Shown here: positions 23,782-32,094 of the stretch, in pieces
Layout of the letters: each line of letters begins with the position of its first letter
Position numbering within the stretch: position 1 is the first letter of the stretch
From: Novosphingobium sp049354825
Lineage (GTDB): Bacteria > Pseudomonadota > Alphaproteobacteria > Sphingomonadales > Sphingomonadaceae
Length of the DNA: 64,000 nt
NCBI RefSeq assembly: GCF_049354825.1
Contig: NZ_CP186480.1
Span: 186,001-250,000 of the forward strand
Direction: 5' to 3'
Notes under the pieces: generated by a model
Databases searched by the model: none
Told to the model about the DNA's origin: nothing
Seen by the model: only the letters and a program-made list of their open reading frames with translations
Position numbers and translations under genes: made by a program

Positions 23782-24234
23782 TCAGTAACCGCGGCGGGCG
23801 TAATAGCCGCCCTGGTAGCCATTGTTGTAGCCGCCGTTGTAGTAGCCGCCGTTGTTATAGCCGCTGTTGTAACGGCCATCGCGATCGCCCCGGTCGTGGT
23901 CACGGTCATCGTCGCGGTCGCGGCGGTGATGTTCGTTCCACTGGCGGCGATCGTAGGCGCGGCGCCCGTCGCGATCGTAGAAATAGCCGTCGTTGTAGCG
24001 ATAGCCTTCGTACCAGCGGCCGTTGTCGTAATTGTAGCCGTCGTTGTAGCGATCGTTGCGGTTCGACGAGCCCAGCAGCACGCCCAGGCCCACGCCCAGG
24101 ATCCCGGCGCCAACCGCCACGGCGGTATTGTCGCGCCCGCGGTCGCGGTAATCGCGGGCCATCGCGGGGGTTGCCGATACCAGCGCGGTGGCGGCCATGA
24201 CCGAGCCCAGGACGGTCTTCTTGATGAGGGACAT
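23782..24234 (-). CDS. Exported Tyr/Arg/Asp/Gly-rich repetitive protein
   Basis: A 150-residue protein with signal peptide MSLIKKTVLGSVMAATALVSATPAMA. A short hydrophobic Gly-zipper segment VAVGAGILGVGLGVLLGSS follows. The rest is low-complexity, rich in Tyr, Asn, Asp, Arg and Gly: RYNDGYNYDNGRWYEGYRYNDG-type repeats, then a charged HHRRDRDDDRDHDRGDRDGR block, then NSGYNNGGYYNGGYNNGYQGG at the C-terminus. Such proteins are common in sphingomonads but have no assigned role; a structural or surface function is likely. The DNA repeats are coding, not a separate repeat element. Confidence 0.75.
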   Translation of the reverse strand: MSLIKKTVLGSVMAATALVSATPAMARDYRDRGRDNTAVAVGAGILGVGLGVLLGSSNRNDRYNDGYNYDNGRWYEGYRYNDGYFYDRDGRRAYDRRQWNEHHRRDRDDDRDHDRGDRDGRYNSGYNNGGYYNGGYNNGYQGGYYARRGY

Positions 24235-24399
24235 GATCCCAACTCCTCGCGTCCGGTGCGCAGGGGAAGCGGCGAGATTGCCGTCGACGCCAGCGGACGT
24301 TGCAGCCCTTATGGCGGGCCAAGAGTGAACGGCGGCGGCATCGGGGTCGCAGATTCGGTTCAACTTTGTCGCGGGTTGTACGCGCGCTATGGCGGTGCG

Positions 24400-24984
24400 G
24401 TGGACTTTCAGGGCAGCCTGTTCGACGATACGCCGCCGGTGCCCGGCCTGCTGCTGGCGGCCGGCGCTCTCGACGCGGCCGACGAGGCGCGCATCGCCGC
24501 ACTGATCGACGCTGCGCCGCTGGCGCCCTTTCGCTTCGGCCAATGGGAAGGCAAGCGGCTGACCGCCAATTACGGCTCGGCTTACGATTATCAGCGCGGC
24601 CGGGTTACCGATGCGCCGCCGCTGCCCGACTGGCTGGTCGCCTTGCGAGACCGCGTCGTGCCGCTGCTGGGCCGCGATCCGGATCGTTTCGTGCAGGTCC
24701 TGCTGATCCGCTACGATCCCGGGGCCGCGATCGGCTGGCACCGCGACCGTCCGCAGTACGAAGACGTCATCGGCCTGTCACTGTCCGCGCCGGCCACCTT
24801 GCGCCTGCGCCGGCGCACGGCCGGCGGGTTCGAGCGCGCCGCCATCGCCCTGCCGCCGCGCTCGCTTTACCTACTTTCGGGTGAAGTGCGGCGCACGTGG
24901 GAGCATTCGATTGCAGCGCAAGCCGAGACCCGGCGCAGCGTGACCTTCCGCTCGCTGCGTCAGGCGGAGACGGGCACGCCGTAG
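24400..24984 (+). CDS. alkB: AlkB-type alpha-ketoglutarate-dependent dioxygenase
   Basis: A 194-residue AlkB-family protein. It repairs alkylated bases, or modifies RNA, by oxidative demethylation. The iron triad is WHRDRPQYEDV (HxD, about 115-117) and WEHSI (distal His, about 170). RRSVTFRSL holds the 2-oxoglutarate-binding Arg pair. LLIRYDPGAAIGWHRD corresponds to the NxYxxGxxxxxHxD region of the family. No ATG lies in frame at a suitable place: GTG 24400 gives the usual N-terminus VDFQGSLFDD, and TTG 24376 is an alternative. The 3' end overlaps rimO by 25 bp, tail to tail. Confidence 0.87.
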   Translation: MDFQGSLFDDTPPVPGLLLAAGALDAADEARIAALIDAAPLAPFRFGQWEGKRLTANYGSAYDYQRGRVTDAPPLPDWLVALRDRVVPLLGRDPDRFVQVLLIRYDPGAAIGWHRDRPQYEDVIGLSLSAPATLRLRRRTAGGFERAAIALPPRSLYLLSGEVRRTWEHSIAAQAETRRSVTFRSLRQAETGTP

Positions 24985-26345
24985 AGATCGTGCGCGTCGG
25001 CGTCCTCGATCAGGGCCTCGACGATATCGCCCGGCCGCAAGCCCGCGCCGACATTGCGCAAGTAGACCTGGCCGTCGATCTCGGGCGCGTCGGCCTGGCT
25101 GCGCGCGGTGGCACCGATATCGCCGTCCTCGTCCGGTTCGCCGACTTCGTCGACGATCACCGGCAGGACGCGGCCGACCTTGGCGGCCAGCTTGGCGGCG
25201 CTGATCCGCTCGGTCACCTCCATCAGGCGGGCGTACCGCTCTTCCTTGACCGCTTCGGGCACGGGATCCGGCAGCAGGTTGGCGGCCGCGCCCTCGACCG
25301 GTTCGAAACGGAAGCCGCCCACCCGGTCGAGCTGCGCTTCCTCGAGCCAGTCGAGCAGGTACTGGAAGTCCGCCTCGGTCTCGCCCGGGAAGCCGACGAC
25401 GAAGCTGGAACGGATGGTAAGGTCGGGGCAGACCTGGCGCCACGCGTTGATCCGCTCAAGCACCTTGGCCTCGTTGGCGGGGCGCTTCATCGCTCTCAAT
25501 ACGCTCGGACTGGCGTGCTGGAACGGGATGTCGAGGTAGGGCGTCACCAGCCCTTGCGCCATCAGCGGGATCACCGCGTCGACGTGGGGGTAGGGGTAGA
25601 CGTAGTGCAGACGCACCCACGGCGGGGTGCCGTCAGCGGTCCGAAGTCCGCCCAGCTCGCGCGCCAGGTCGGTCATGTGGGTGCGAACCGGATGGCCCTT
25701 CCACAGCCGCTCTTCGTGGCGGACGTCGACGCCGTAAGCCGAGGTGTCCTGGCTGATGACCAGCAGTTCCCTGGTTCCGGCGGCGACCAGCTTCTCCGCC
25801 TCGCGCAGGACCGCGTCGATGCGGCGGCTGGCCAGCCTGCCGCGCAGCGACGGGATGATGCAGAACGCGCAGGCGTGATTGCAGCCCTCGGAAATCTTGA
25901 GGTAGCCGTAATGGCGCGGGGTCAGCTTGACGTCGGCCATGTCCTGGTAGTTTTGCGGGATCAGGTCGATATACGGCCCTTGCGAGGCGGGTGCGGCCTC
26001 GTGCACGGCTTCGACCACCGCTTCGTACTGGTGCGCGCCGGTTACCGCCAGGACGTCGGGGAAGCGGGCGCGGATGGCCTCGGCCTCGTTGCCCATGCAC
26101 CCGGTCACGATCACGCGGCCGTTCTCGGCGATCGCCTCGCCAATGGCGGAAAGGCTTTCCTCCTTGGCGGAATCGAGGAAGCCGCAAGTGTTGACCAGCA
26201 CGACGTCGGCGCCGGCGTAGTCCGCGCTCATCGCGTAGCCGTCGGCGCGCAGACGGGTGAGGATGCGTTCGGAATCGACCAGGGCCTTGGGGCAGCCCAG
26301 GCTGACCATGCCGATCTTCTTCTGTTCGGGAATGACGGTTGCCAT
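24960..26345 (-). CDS. rimO: Ribosomal protein S12 methylthiotransferase RimO
   Basis: A 461-residue radical-SAM enzyme. It adds a methylthio group to the conserved Asp of ribosomal protein S12. The N-terminal UPF0004 domain begins KIGMVSLGCPKALVDSERIL with Cys ligands also in VNTCGFL and GCMGNEA. The radical-SAM motif is CNHACAFCIIPSLRG (CxxxCxxC, about 165-172). A C-terminal TRAM domain ends the protein (VIVDEVGEPDEDGDIGATARSQADAPEIDG). The length is standard. It converges on alkB. Confidence 0.95.
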   Translation of the reverse strand: MATVIPEQKKIGMVSLGCPKALVDSERILTRLRADGYAMSADYAGADVVLVNTCGFLDSAKEESLSAIGEAIAENGRVIVTGCMGNEAEAIRARFPDVLAVTGAHQYEAVVEAVHEAAPASQGPYIDLIPQNYQDMADVKLTPRHYGYLKISEGCNHACAFCIIPSLRGRLASRRIDAVLREAEKLVAAGTRELLVISQDTSAYGVDVRHEERLWKGHPVRTHMTDLARELGGLRTADGTPPWVRLHYVYPYPHVDAVIPLMAQGLVTPYLDIPFQHASPSVLRAMKRPANEAKVLERINAWRQVCPDLTIRSSFVVGFPGETEADFQYLLDWLEEAQLDRVGGFRFEPVEGAAANLLPDPVPEAVKEERYARLMEVTERISAAKLAAKVGRVLPVIVDEVGEPDEDGDIGATARSQADAPEIDGQVYLRNVGAGLRPGDIVEALIEDADAHDLYGVPVSA

Positions 26346-26392
26346 GGCGCGCGCCCCTACACCCGCGGACGCGATTAAGCTACCCGCGGCAC

Positions 26393-26899
26393 ATGGAGAT
26401 CGTTTTCACCAAGGGAGCGAGGACCGACGCCATCGCGATGACCCGCGCCGACGGCACTTGCGCAGACACCACGTTTCCCCACAAGGGGCCGGTCCCGCAC
26501 GACGCGGTACACTTGTTCGTGGAGCGCGAACTGGGCCTGGAAAGCGGCTTCTGGGGACTGGTCGCGCAGGGCCGCCACCCCGAGGGACTGGCCGCGATGG
26601 CGCGCGATGGCGGCCACGCAAGCGCGAAGCGCTTCGGCGTGCCCGATGCCGCCATCGCCCAGCTGATCCAGGCCGAGCGCGTGGTCGAATGCTTCGAAGC
26701 CGACATGTGGAGCGGTCAGGCCGGCGCCGTGACCGACCTGGCCGACCTTGCCGCCACCGCCTGCGCCGCATCGGCCGTCGCCGCGCCGCAATTGACCGAA
26801 GCGGCGATCGCGCGCATCCGTGCCGAACTGGGCGCGTTCGCGCGCGAATGGACCGCCGCGCCGATCGGTCATGTCGCGCGCTTCAAATGGGGGCAATAG
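26393..26899 (+). CDS. Uncharacterised protein
   Basis: A 168-residue soluble protein without signal peptide or membrane segment, starting at ATG 26393 (MEIVFTKGARTDAI). I recognise no named family. Noticeable features are a Cys/His-bearing N-terminal part (DGTCADTTFPHKGPVPHDAVHLFVERELG), which could bind a metal, and an acidic helical C-terminus that ends VARFKWGQ. The next gene (DUF1761) starts 2 bp after its stop, so the two are co-transcribed. Confidence 0.65.
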   Translation: MEIVFTKGARTDAIAMTRADGTCADTTFPHKGPVPHDAVHLFVERELGLESGFWGLVAQGRHPEGLAAMARDGGHASAKRFGVPDAAIAQLIQAERVVECFEADMWSGQAGAVTDLADLAATACAASAVAAPQLTEAAIARIRAELGAFAREWTAAPIGHVARFKWGQ

Positions 26900-26901
26900 C
26901 G

Positions 26902-27318
26902 ATGGGGCCGATCAATGTCCTGGCCGTTTTCCTGGCCGCTATCGCGTGGTTCGCGCTGGGCGCGGTCTGGTACGGGCCGCTGTTCGGCAGGCCATGGAAA
27001 GACGCACTGGGCTGGAAGGACGGCGCGTTCCCCGCCGGCGTTCCCCAGTCGCGCCATGCCATGCCGGTGGTGATGGGGCTGGCTTTCGCGTTCGAGCTGC
27101 TGGTCTGCCTGATGCTGGGCCACAATATCGCCCGGCTGCAGCCGCCCGCGCACGTGGTGATGATGATGGCGGTGGGCTTCGGCGCGGTGATCATGACCCC
27201 GGCGCTGGGCATCAACTATCTTTACCAGGCGCGCCCAGCGAAGCTGTTCTGGATCGACGCCGGCTACCTGACGGCCGGGATGGCGCTGGTCGGCGCGGTG
27301 TTCGTCGCGCTGGGCTAG
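26902..27318 (+). CDS. DUF1761 membrane protein
   Basis: A 138-residue four-helix membrane protein of the DUF1761 family. Signature MGPINVLAVFLAAIAWFALGAVWYGPLFGRPWKDALGW at the N-terminus (residues 1-38), then AMPVVMGLAFAFELLVCLML, VVMMMAVGFGAVIMTPALGINYLY and YLTAGMALVGAVFVALG. Function unknown; the family is sometimes linked to small-molecule export. It ends 5 bp before the convergent surE gene. Confidence 0.8.
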   Translation: MGPINVLAVFLAAIAWFALGAVWYGPLFGRPWKDALGWKDGAFPAGVPQSRHAMPVVMGLAFAFELLVCLMLGHNIARLQPPAHVVMMMAVGFGAVIMTPALGINYLYQARPAKLFWIDAGYLTAGMALVGAVFVALG

Positions 27319-27323
27319 GACAG

Positions 27324-28085
27324 CTAGGCGAACCGGGCCGCAAGGGCCGCCAGCGACGCCTCGTGCGTCAGGTCGAGCTGGAGCGGAGTTACCGCGACAT
27401 AGCCGTCCTGGATCGCCTCGAGGTCTGTTTCGTGCCCCGGCGTGTGCTCGATCCCGTGCAGCCCGAACCAGTAGTAGCGGTAGCCGCGCGGATCCTTGCC
27501 CTCGACCACGCTGCCGCGGGCGTAATCGTGGAAGCCTTGCCGCACCACGCGGATGCCCTTGACCTCTTCGGGCGGTAGCGGCGGGAAATTGACGTTGACC
27601 AGCGTGCGCGGCGGTAGCGGCATACCGAGCAGGGGTTCCAGCGCGCGGGCGCCCCACGCCTCGGCGGCGCCGAACGGCACGCTGTCGGCCATGCCCTCGC
27701 GCGCGTAGACCTGGCTCATCGCGACCGCGCGGATACCCGCCAGCGCGCCTTCGAACGCGGCCGAAACGGTGCCCGAATAGGTCACGTCATCGCCCAGGTT
27801 GGCGCCGCGGTTGACACCCGAAAGGATCAGGTCCGGCGGCGAGGGGAGCACTTTCTTCAGCGCCATCGTCACCGAATCGGTCGGCGTGCCAGAAACCGAG
27901 AACCGCCGCTCGCCATGCTTGCGAAGCCGCACCGGGCGCGTCAGCGTCAGCGAGTGACCGGCGCCCGAGTTCTCCTCCGCCGGGGCGACCGTCCAGACGT
28001 CGTCGGAAAACTGCCGCGCGATGGCTTCCAGGACTTCCAGCCCGGGGGCGTTGATGCCGTCGTCGTTGGTGCACAGGATACGCAT
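27324..28085 (-). CDS. surE: 5'/3'-nucleotidase SurE
   Basis: A 253-residue SurE phosphatase that acts on nucleoside monophosphates. The metal site is MRILCTNDDGINAPGLEVL (the DD motif at 8-9) with further ligands in VAPAEENSGAGHSLTL and SGVNRGANLGDDVTYSGTVSAA. The start ATG 28085 shares its A with the serS stop (TGATG), so it is translationally coupled to serS. In many bacteria surE is followed by pcm; here the convergent DUF1761 gene follows instead. Confidence 0.95.
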   Translation of the reverse strand: MRILCTNDDGINAPGLEVLEAIARQFSDDVWTVAPAEENSGAGHSLTLTRPVRLRKHGERRFSVSGTPTDSVTMALKKVLPSPPDLILSGVNRGANLGDDVTYSGTVSAAFEGALAGIRAVAMSQVYAREGMADSVPFGAAEAWGARALEPLLGMPLPPRTLVNVNFPPLPPEEVKGIRVVRQGFHDYARGSVVEGKDPRGYRYYWFGLHGIEHTPGHETDLEAIQDGYVAVTPLQLDLTHEASLAALAARFA

Positions 28086-29359
28086 CAGCTGATCGGCTCC
28101 AGGCGCGTGATGCCGCCCATGTAAGGGCGCAAAACGTCCGGCACGTCGACGCTGCCGTCTTCGCGCTGGTAGTTTTCCAGCACCGCCACCAGCGTGCGGC
28201 CGACCGCGAGGCCCGACCCGTTTAGCGTATGGACGAACTCGGTCCCCTTGCCGCCTTCGGGCCGGAAGCGGGCGTTCATCCGCCGGGCCTGGAAATCGCC
28301 GCAGTTCGAGCATGACGAAATCTCGCGGTAGGCGCCTTGTCCGGGCAGCCAGACCTCGAGGTCGAAAGTCTTCCTCGCGGTAAAGCCCATGTCGCCGGCG
28401 CACAGCAGCATCCGGCGATAGGGGAGGCCCAGCGCCTCGAGCACGCCCTCGGCGGCGCGGGTCATCGTCTCGTGCTCGGCCTCGGAGTCCTCGGGGCGGC
28501 AGATCGTGACCAGTTCCACCTTTTCGAACTGGTGCTGGCGGATGTAGCCGCGCGTGTCGCGCCCGGCGGCGCCGGCTTCGCTGCGAAAGCATGGGGTCAG
28601 CGCGGTCAGCCGCATCGGTAGCGCGCCGGCGGCCAGGATCTGCTCGCGAACCGAATTGGTCAGCGAGACTTCGGCGGTCGGGATCAGCCAGCGGCCGTCG
28701 GTGGTCTGGAACAAGTCCTCGGCGAACTTCGGCAGTTGGCCGGTGCCGTAAACCGCCTCGTCGCGCACCAGCAGCGGCGGCGCGCATTCGGTGAAGCCGC
28801 CCGCGCCCTGGCGATCGAGCATGAACTGCCCCAGCGCGCGTTGCAGCCGCGCCATCTGCCCGCGCAGGAAGGTGAAGCGCGCGCCGGCGATCGCGGCGCC
28901 GGTTTCGAAGTCGAGCCCCAGTGCCGGGCCGATGTCGGCATGTTCGCGCGCCCAGGCGGGCTGCTCGGGCTCGCCCCAGCGCGACACTTCGACGTTGCCG
29001 GCTTCGTCCTCGCCCGCGGGAACCTCGGCGGCGGGGAGGTTGGGAAGCGAGGCCAGCGCCGCCTGGATCGCTTCGCCCGCCTCGCGCTCCTGCGCCTCCA
29101 ACTGGGGGAGCGTGTCCTTGAGCGCGGCGACTTCGCCCTTGAGCGCCTCGGCAGTGTCCTTGTCGCCCTTGGCCATGGCTGCGCCGATCGCCTTGGAGGC
29201 TTCGTTGCGGCGGGCCTGCGCTTCCTGCATCCGCGTCGCCAGCGCGCGGCGGTCGGCATCGGCGGCAACAAGCGCGGACGCCTGCGGCGCGGCCCCGCGG
29301 CGGGCGAGGCCGGCGTCGAAGGCGGCGGGGTTTTCGCGGATCAGGCGGATATCGTGCAT
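28085..29359 (-). CDS. serS: Seryl-tRNA synthetase
   Basis: A 424-residue class II synthetase. The start MHDIRLIRENPAAFDAGLARRG is the standard one for this group. An N-terminal coiled-coil arm (about 30-100, rich in Ala/Glu/Lys) is followed by the catalytic core with motif 2 (TPCFRSEAGAAGRDTRGYIRQHQFEKVEL) and motif 3 (GSGLAVGRTLVAVLENYQ). The start codon and its upstream region lie inside a 14-bp inverted repeat (29356-29394). No Shine-Dalgarno sequence is exposed, so translation may be regulated by that structure. Confidence 0.97.
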   Translation of the reverse strand: MHDIRLIRENPAAFDAGLARRGAAPQASALVAADADRRALATRMQEAQARRNEASKAIGAAMAKGDKDTAEALKGEVAALKDTLPQLEAQEREAGEAIQAALASLPNLPAAEVPAGEDEAGNVEVSRWGEPEQPAWAREHADIGPALGLDFETGAAIAGARFTFLRGQMARLQRALGQFMLDRQGAGGFTECAPPLLVRDEAVYGTGQLPKFAEDLFQTTDGRWLIPTAEVSLTNSVREQILAAGALPMRLTALTPCFRSEAGAAGRDTRGYIRQHQFEKVELVTICRPEDSEAEHETMTRAAEGVLEALGLPYRRMLLCAGDMGFTARKTFDLEVWLPGQGAYREISSCSNCGDFQARRMNARFRPEGGKGTEFVHTLNGSGLAVGRTLVAVLENYQREDGSVDVPDVLRPYMGGITRLEPIS

Positions 29360-29394
29360 GGCGCCGCGCTATGGCGGGAGGCGCGGCGCCATGC
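29356..29394 (-). promoter_or_regulatory. Hairpin and 7-codon upstream ORF that cover the serS start
   Basis: Perfect 14-bp inverted repeat GCATGGCGCCGCGC (29381-29394 on the minus strand) with its complement at 29356-29369 and an 11-nt loop. The serS ATG (29357-29359) is in the 3' arm. The 5' arm carries an in-frame ATG (29392) that opens a reading frame of seven codons (MAPRLPP) ended by TAG ten bases before the serS ATG. Such a layout would hide the start codon unless the stem is opened, for example by a ribosome on the short ORF. Confidence 0.6.
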
Positions 29395-29413
29395 AAGCGG
29401 GGTGCCCGCGCGA

Positions 29414-31864
29414 TCAGGTCGGCAAGGGCAGCGCGAACGCGGCGTTGACGTTGATCCATACCGCGGTGATCGTCGTCGCCTTCAGCAGCGTCAGGTTGCC
29501 CGAGGTGTCGAGCGCGGCGGGCACAGCCTCCCACCCCATGCCGCCATCGTAAATGCCCAGCATGATCGGGCGCAACGTGGTGGTCGGGCGGCAGCCCAGC
29601 GGCATCCCCGCGATCGTGGTGTTGAACGGGATCGTCGCTGGTGCCGCGTTCTTGATCCGGCCTTGCAGGACCGCGGTGGTGTCGCATGTGCGCACCTGCA
29701 TGTCGGAACTGTCGCCAGGGAGGGTGAAGCCGTTGGCGGGCGTGACCGCGGCGACCTTGCGGACGATCTTGGTCAGCGCCTCCCACGTGCCCGGCGTGCC
29801 CGCCGCGATGCAGCGCCATGCCGTTACCGCGGCGTTGAGGTCCGTGTTGTAGACCATCGCGCCCACCGGCCAGGTCCCGGTGGTGGGCGCCGCAGCGGCG
29901 CGCAGGACCACGCCCTGCGGATCGTTGGGGTTGAGGTAGTGCCCTTCGCTGATCCGGCGCAGCTGCGCCGCGGTGGCATTCTTGATCGACATGACCGGGC
30001 CGAAGTTGACCGCTGGCGCGTCGGTGCCGACCGGTCCCACCGTCATGCCGCCGCCGATCGCCTGGTCGAAGGCATTCGTCATGAACAGGCGCCGCCATTC
30101 CCCTGCCTTGAGCGGGAATTGCCACGAACCCAGGCCGTTGGGACGGACGTGCAGGATCGTATCGCTTTCGGCCATGACGGGGATCGACACCACGCCGGTG
30201 TCGCCGGGCGAATAAGTGCCCGGCAGGTTCTGGACGTAGATCGCGTTCGTCGCGATCGTGGCGTCGGCGGCGGAGCTCGGCTGGTTCGTGAACGCCACCC
30301 TTGTCACCACCCCCAGCTTCGCGTCGCCGTTCAGCGTCCGGGTCACGCCGCTCGACTGCATGGTGACCGGGTTGACCGGATTGGGCGCGGCGTTAGGCAA
30401 CGTGGTGTCGACCGCGTAGGCAAGCGGGGTGCTGGCCGCCATGGAGCCGTAGCCCCCGCGCCGATGCAGGCTGACGCGCGCGCCGTCGAGCAGCGCACCG
30501 TTGCCGTAGCTGCCCTCGAAATCGCAGGTCGAGGTGGAATCGACCTGCATAAGGCCATTGGCGGCGCCATTGGCGAACGTGACGCGCGACGCGTTCTCCA
30601 CGATCAGCGGATAGGCGGGTGCCGGCGTGATCAATGCCTGCGGCAGGCCCAGCTGGTAAAACGGGATGCCCACGTCCTCGAACCGGATTTGCGCGGAATT
30701 GAGGTGCATGGACGATCCCTTGACCGTCTGCCCCTGAAGCGTCACCGCCGGGCGCTGGAAGCCCGAATACTCGATCGGGATCCCGGATACCGCGGTGGTA
30801 TGGATATTGCGGGCATACAGCGCGCAGTGCGTGCAGACCTGCAGCTTGAAGTTGCGGAAGAAATTGACCCCGACGCCGTAGCCGACATCGTCGAAGATCA
30901 TCGCGCCGACCTGCACGTAGCAGATGTGCAGGCCATCGAAGATGTTGTTGACCGCGCCGCCGGCCTCCGGATCCGGGCGCATCACGAAGCCCGTGCGCAG
31001 GCGCTCGATATGGATTTCCTGAAAATTGCAGTACTGGTCGGCCCAGCTCAGCCAGCCGGTGTTGTCCGATAACGCCCACTGGTCGTAGCCGGCGTCATCG
31101 ACGAAGAATTCGTCGCCGGTGATGCCGATCCGCTCCAGCGTCGTGCGGCTGCCGAACGCGGTATAAAGGCCGACGCAGCGCTTCGCGCCGCCCAGGTGGA
31201 TGCCGAAATCGCGAATCCGGCGCTTGCGGGTGCGGTCATTGTCATTCGTATCGCCGACGACGCTGATGACCGCGGTGTCGTCCACGGTCGGGCGAAAGAT
31301 CGTGCGCCCGGCGCCTTGCCCGAATACCTCGACGTTCTGGTCCCACCACAATGCGGCGACGGCGAACGTCCCCGCCGGCAGGCGCAGCGGCCGCCCCGAA
31401 GCCGCCGCGGCCTGGTAGGCGGCCGTGAAGATCGCCGTCATGTCGGTCGCGCCGGTCGGGTCCAGGACTCCGAAATCGGCGACGTCGACCGGTCCGTCGA
31501 TGAGCTTGGTCACGACCGGGCGAGGCTTGGCGCCGGCGCCCGGATCGAGATAGGGCGTATCGCCCACCGTCTGCGCGGCCCCCAGGTTGGCGTTGGCAGG
31601 GTCGAGGTCTGCCAGCTGGGTGCGTCCGTCGGCAGTCAGCAGCACCGCGCGGTATGAACGCGCCGGATCGAAATAGACCGGTGGATACGCGCCGGCATTG
31701 TCGCAGATCAGCGGATTGGGATGTTCCGCGCTCAGCCCCGGATCGGCATAGGCGGGCAGCGCGGTGGTGGTGCCGGCGGCGTAGAAATACCAGCGGGCGT
31801 TGGCGACGGGATTGTTGTTGCTGTCGGTCGCGCGGGCGGGGAGCGATAGAAGTTCGGCGTACAT
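29414..31864 (-). CDS. Phage-type tailspike protein (solitary)
   Basis: An 816-residue protein with the design of a phage tailspike. Residues 1-95 match the N-terminal head-binding type (ATDSNNNPVANARWYFYAAGTTT, YADPGLSAEHPNPLICDNAG, YPPVYFDPARSYRAVL). At about 120-150 comes DVADFGVLDPTGATDMTAIFTAAYQAA, the usual entry to a pectate-lyase-like parallel beta-helix. The helix runs to about residue 500. The C-terminal part includes the repeat-like GTWPVGAMVYNTDLNAAVTAWRCIAAGTPGTWEAL, common in phage tail fibres. There is no signal peptide. It would bind and cleave a surface polysaccharide. SD GGAGG is 6 nt before the ATG. No other phage gene is adjacent: serS is on one side and tRNA-Val on the other. 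Confidence 0.8.
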   Translation of the reverse strand: MYAELLSLPARATDSNNNPVANARWYFYAAGTTTALPAYADPGLSAEHPNPLICDNAGAYPPVYFDPARSYRAVLLTADGRTQLADLDPANANLGAAQTVGDTPYLDPGAGAKPRPVVTKLIDGPVDVADFGVLDPTGATDMTAIFTAAYQAAAASGRPLRLPAGTFAVAALWWDQNVEVFGQGAGRTIFRPTVDDTAVISVVGDTNDNDRTRKRRIRDFGIHLGGAKRCVGLYTAFGSRTTLERIGITGDEFFVDDAGYDQWALSDNTGWLSWADQYCNFQEIHIERLRTGFVMRPDPEAGGAVNNIFDGLHICYVQVGAMIFDDVGYGVGVNFFRNFKLQVCTHCALYARNIHTTAVSGIPIEYSGFQRPAVTLQGQTVKGSSMHLNSAQIRFEDVGIPFYQLGLPQALITPAPAYPLIVENASRVTFANGAANGLMQVDSTSTCDFEGSYGNGALLDGARVSLHRRGGYGSMAASTPLAYAVDTTLPNAAPNPVNPVTMQSSGVTRTLNGDAKLGVVTRVAFTNQPSSAADATIATNAIYVQNLPGTYSPGDTGVVSIPVMAESDTILHVRPNGLGSWQFPLKAGEWRRLFMTNAFDQAIGGGMTVGPVGTDAPAVNFGPVMSIKNATAAQLRRISEGHYLNPNDPQGVVLRAAAAPTTGTWPVGAMVYNTDLNAAVTAWRCIAAGTPGTWEALTKIVRKVAAVTPANGFTLPGDSSDMQVRTCDTTAVLQGRIKNAAPATIPFNTTIAGMPLGCRPTTTLRPIMLGIYDGGMGWEAVPAALDTSGNLTLLKATTITAVWINVNAAFALPLPT

Positions 31865-31949
31865 TTCGGCCTCCGGTCCAAGAGCGCGCGACGTCGAGTC
31901 GCGCTGTGGGGAAGCACAGCGATAGATACACGGTTGGTTATGTAGGAAA

Positions 31950-31977
31950 GCGATAAATAACCAAACCGGTTAATCGC
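31950..31977. other. Interrupted inverted repeat upstream of the tailspike gene
   Basis: GCGAT-aaa-TAACC-aaacc-GGTTA-ATCGC: a 10-bp dyad with a 3-nt insertion in the left arm, in an AT-rich patch (about 31920-31980) between the tailspike gene and tRNA-Val. It could be an operator or a remnant of a recombination site. Confidence 0.35.
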
Positions 31978-31981
31978 TAAT

Positions 31982-32002
31982 CCATCCGGTGGTCCCGGAT
32001 GG
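31982..32002 (-). terminator. Stem-loop at the 3' end of tRNA-Val
   Basis: CCATCCGG/CCGGATGG, 8-bp stem with a 5-nt loop; it includes the tRNA CCA. It could help tRNA 3' processing or termination, but there is no T-run after it. Confidence 0.35.
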
Positions 32003-32074
32003 TGGGCGCGACAGGGATTGAACCTGTGACCCCACCCGTGTGAAGGGTGTGCTCTACCGCTGAGCTACGCGCCC
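32000..32074 (-). tRNA. tRNA-Val (CAC anticodon)
   Basis: 75-nt cloverleaf read on the minus strand: acceptor GGGCGCG/CGCGCCC with discriminator A and encoded CCA; D-arm AGCTCAGCGGTAGAGC; anticodon stem CACCC/GGGTG with loop TTCACAC; T-arm ACAGG-TTCAATC-CCTGT. Anticodon CAC reads GUG. tRNA 3' ends are frequent phage integration sites and the tailspike gene lies immediately downstream. Confidence 0.96.
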
Positions 32075-32094
32075 GCTCCGATGCGGAAGCGGCG

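Noticed and set aside
28086..30125. Continuous minus-strand frame running through serS and the tailspike region into surE
   Set aside because: Only the last part (surE, 27324-28085) has family motifs; the rest is out of frame with the real genes and low-complexity.
29414..32074. Complete prophage or integrative element at tRNA-Val
   Set aside because: No integrase, terminase, capsid or lysis gene is present, and I could not find a duplicated tRNA 3' end as an attachment site.
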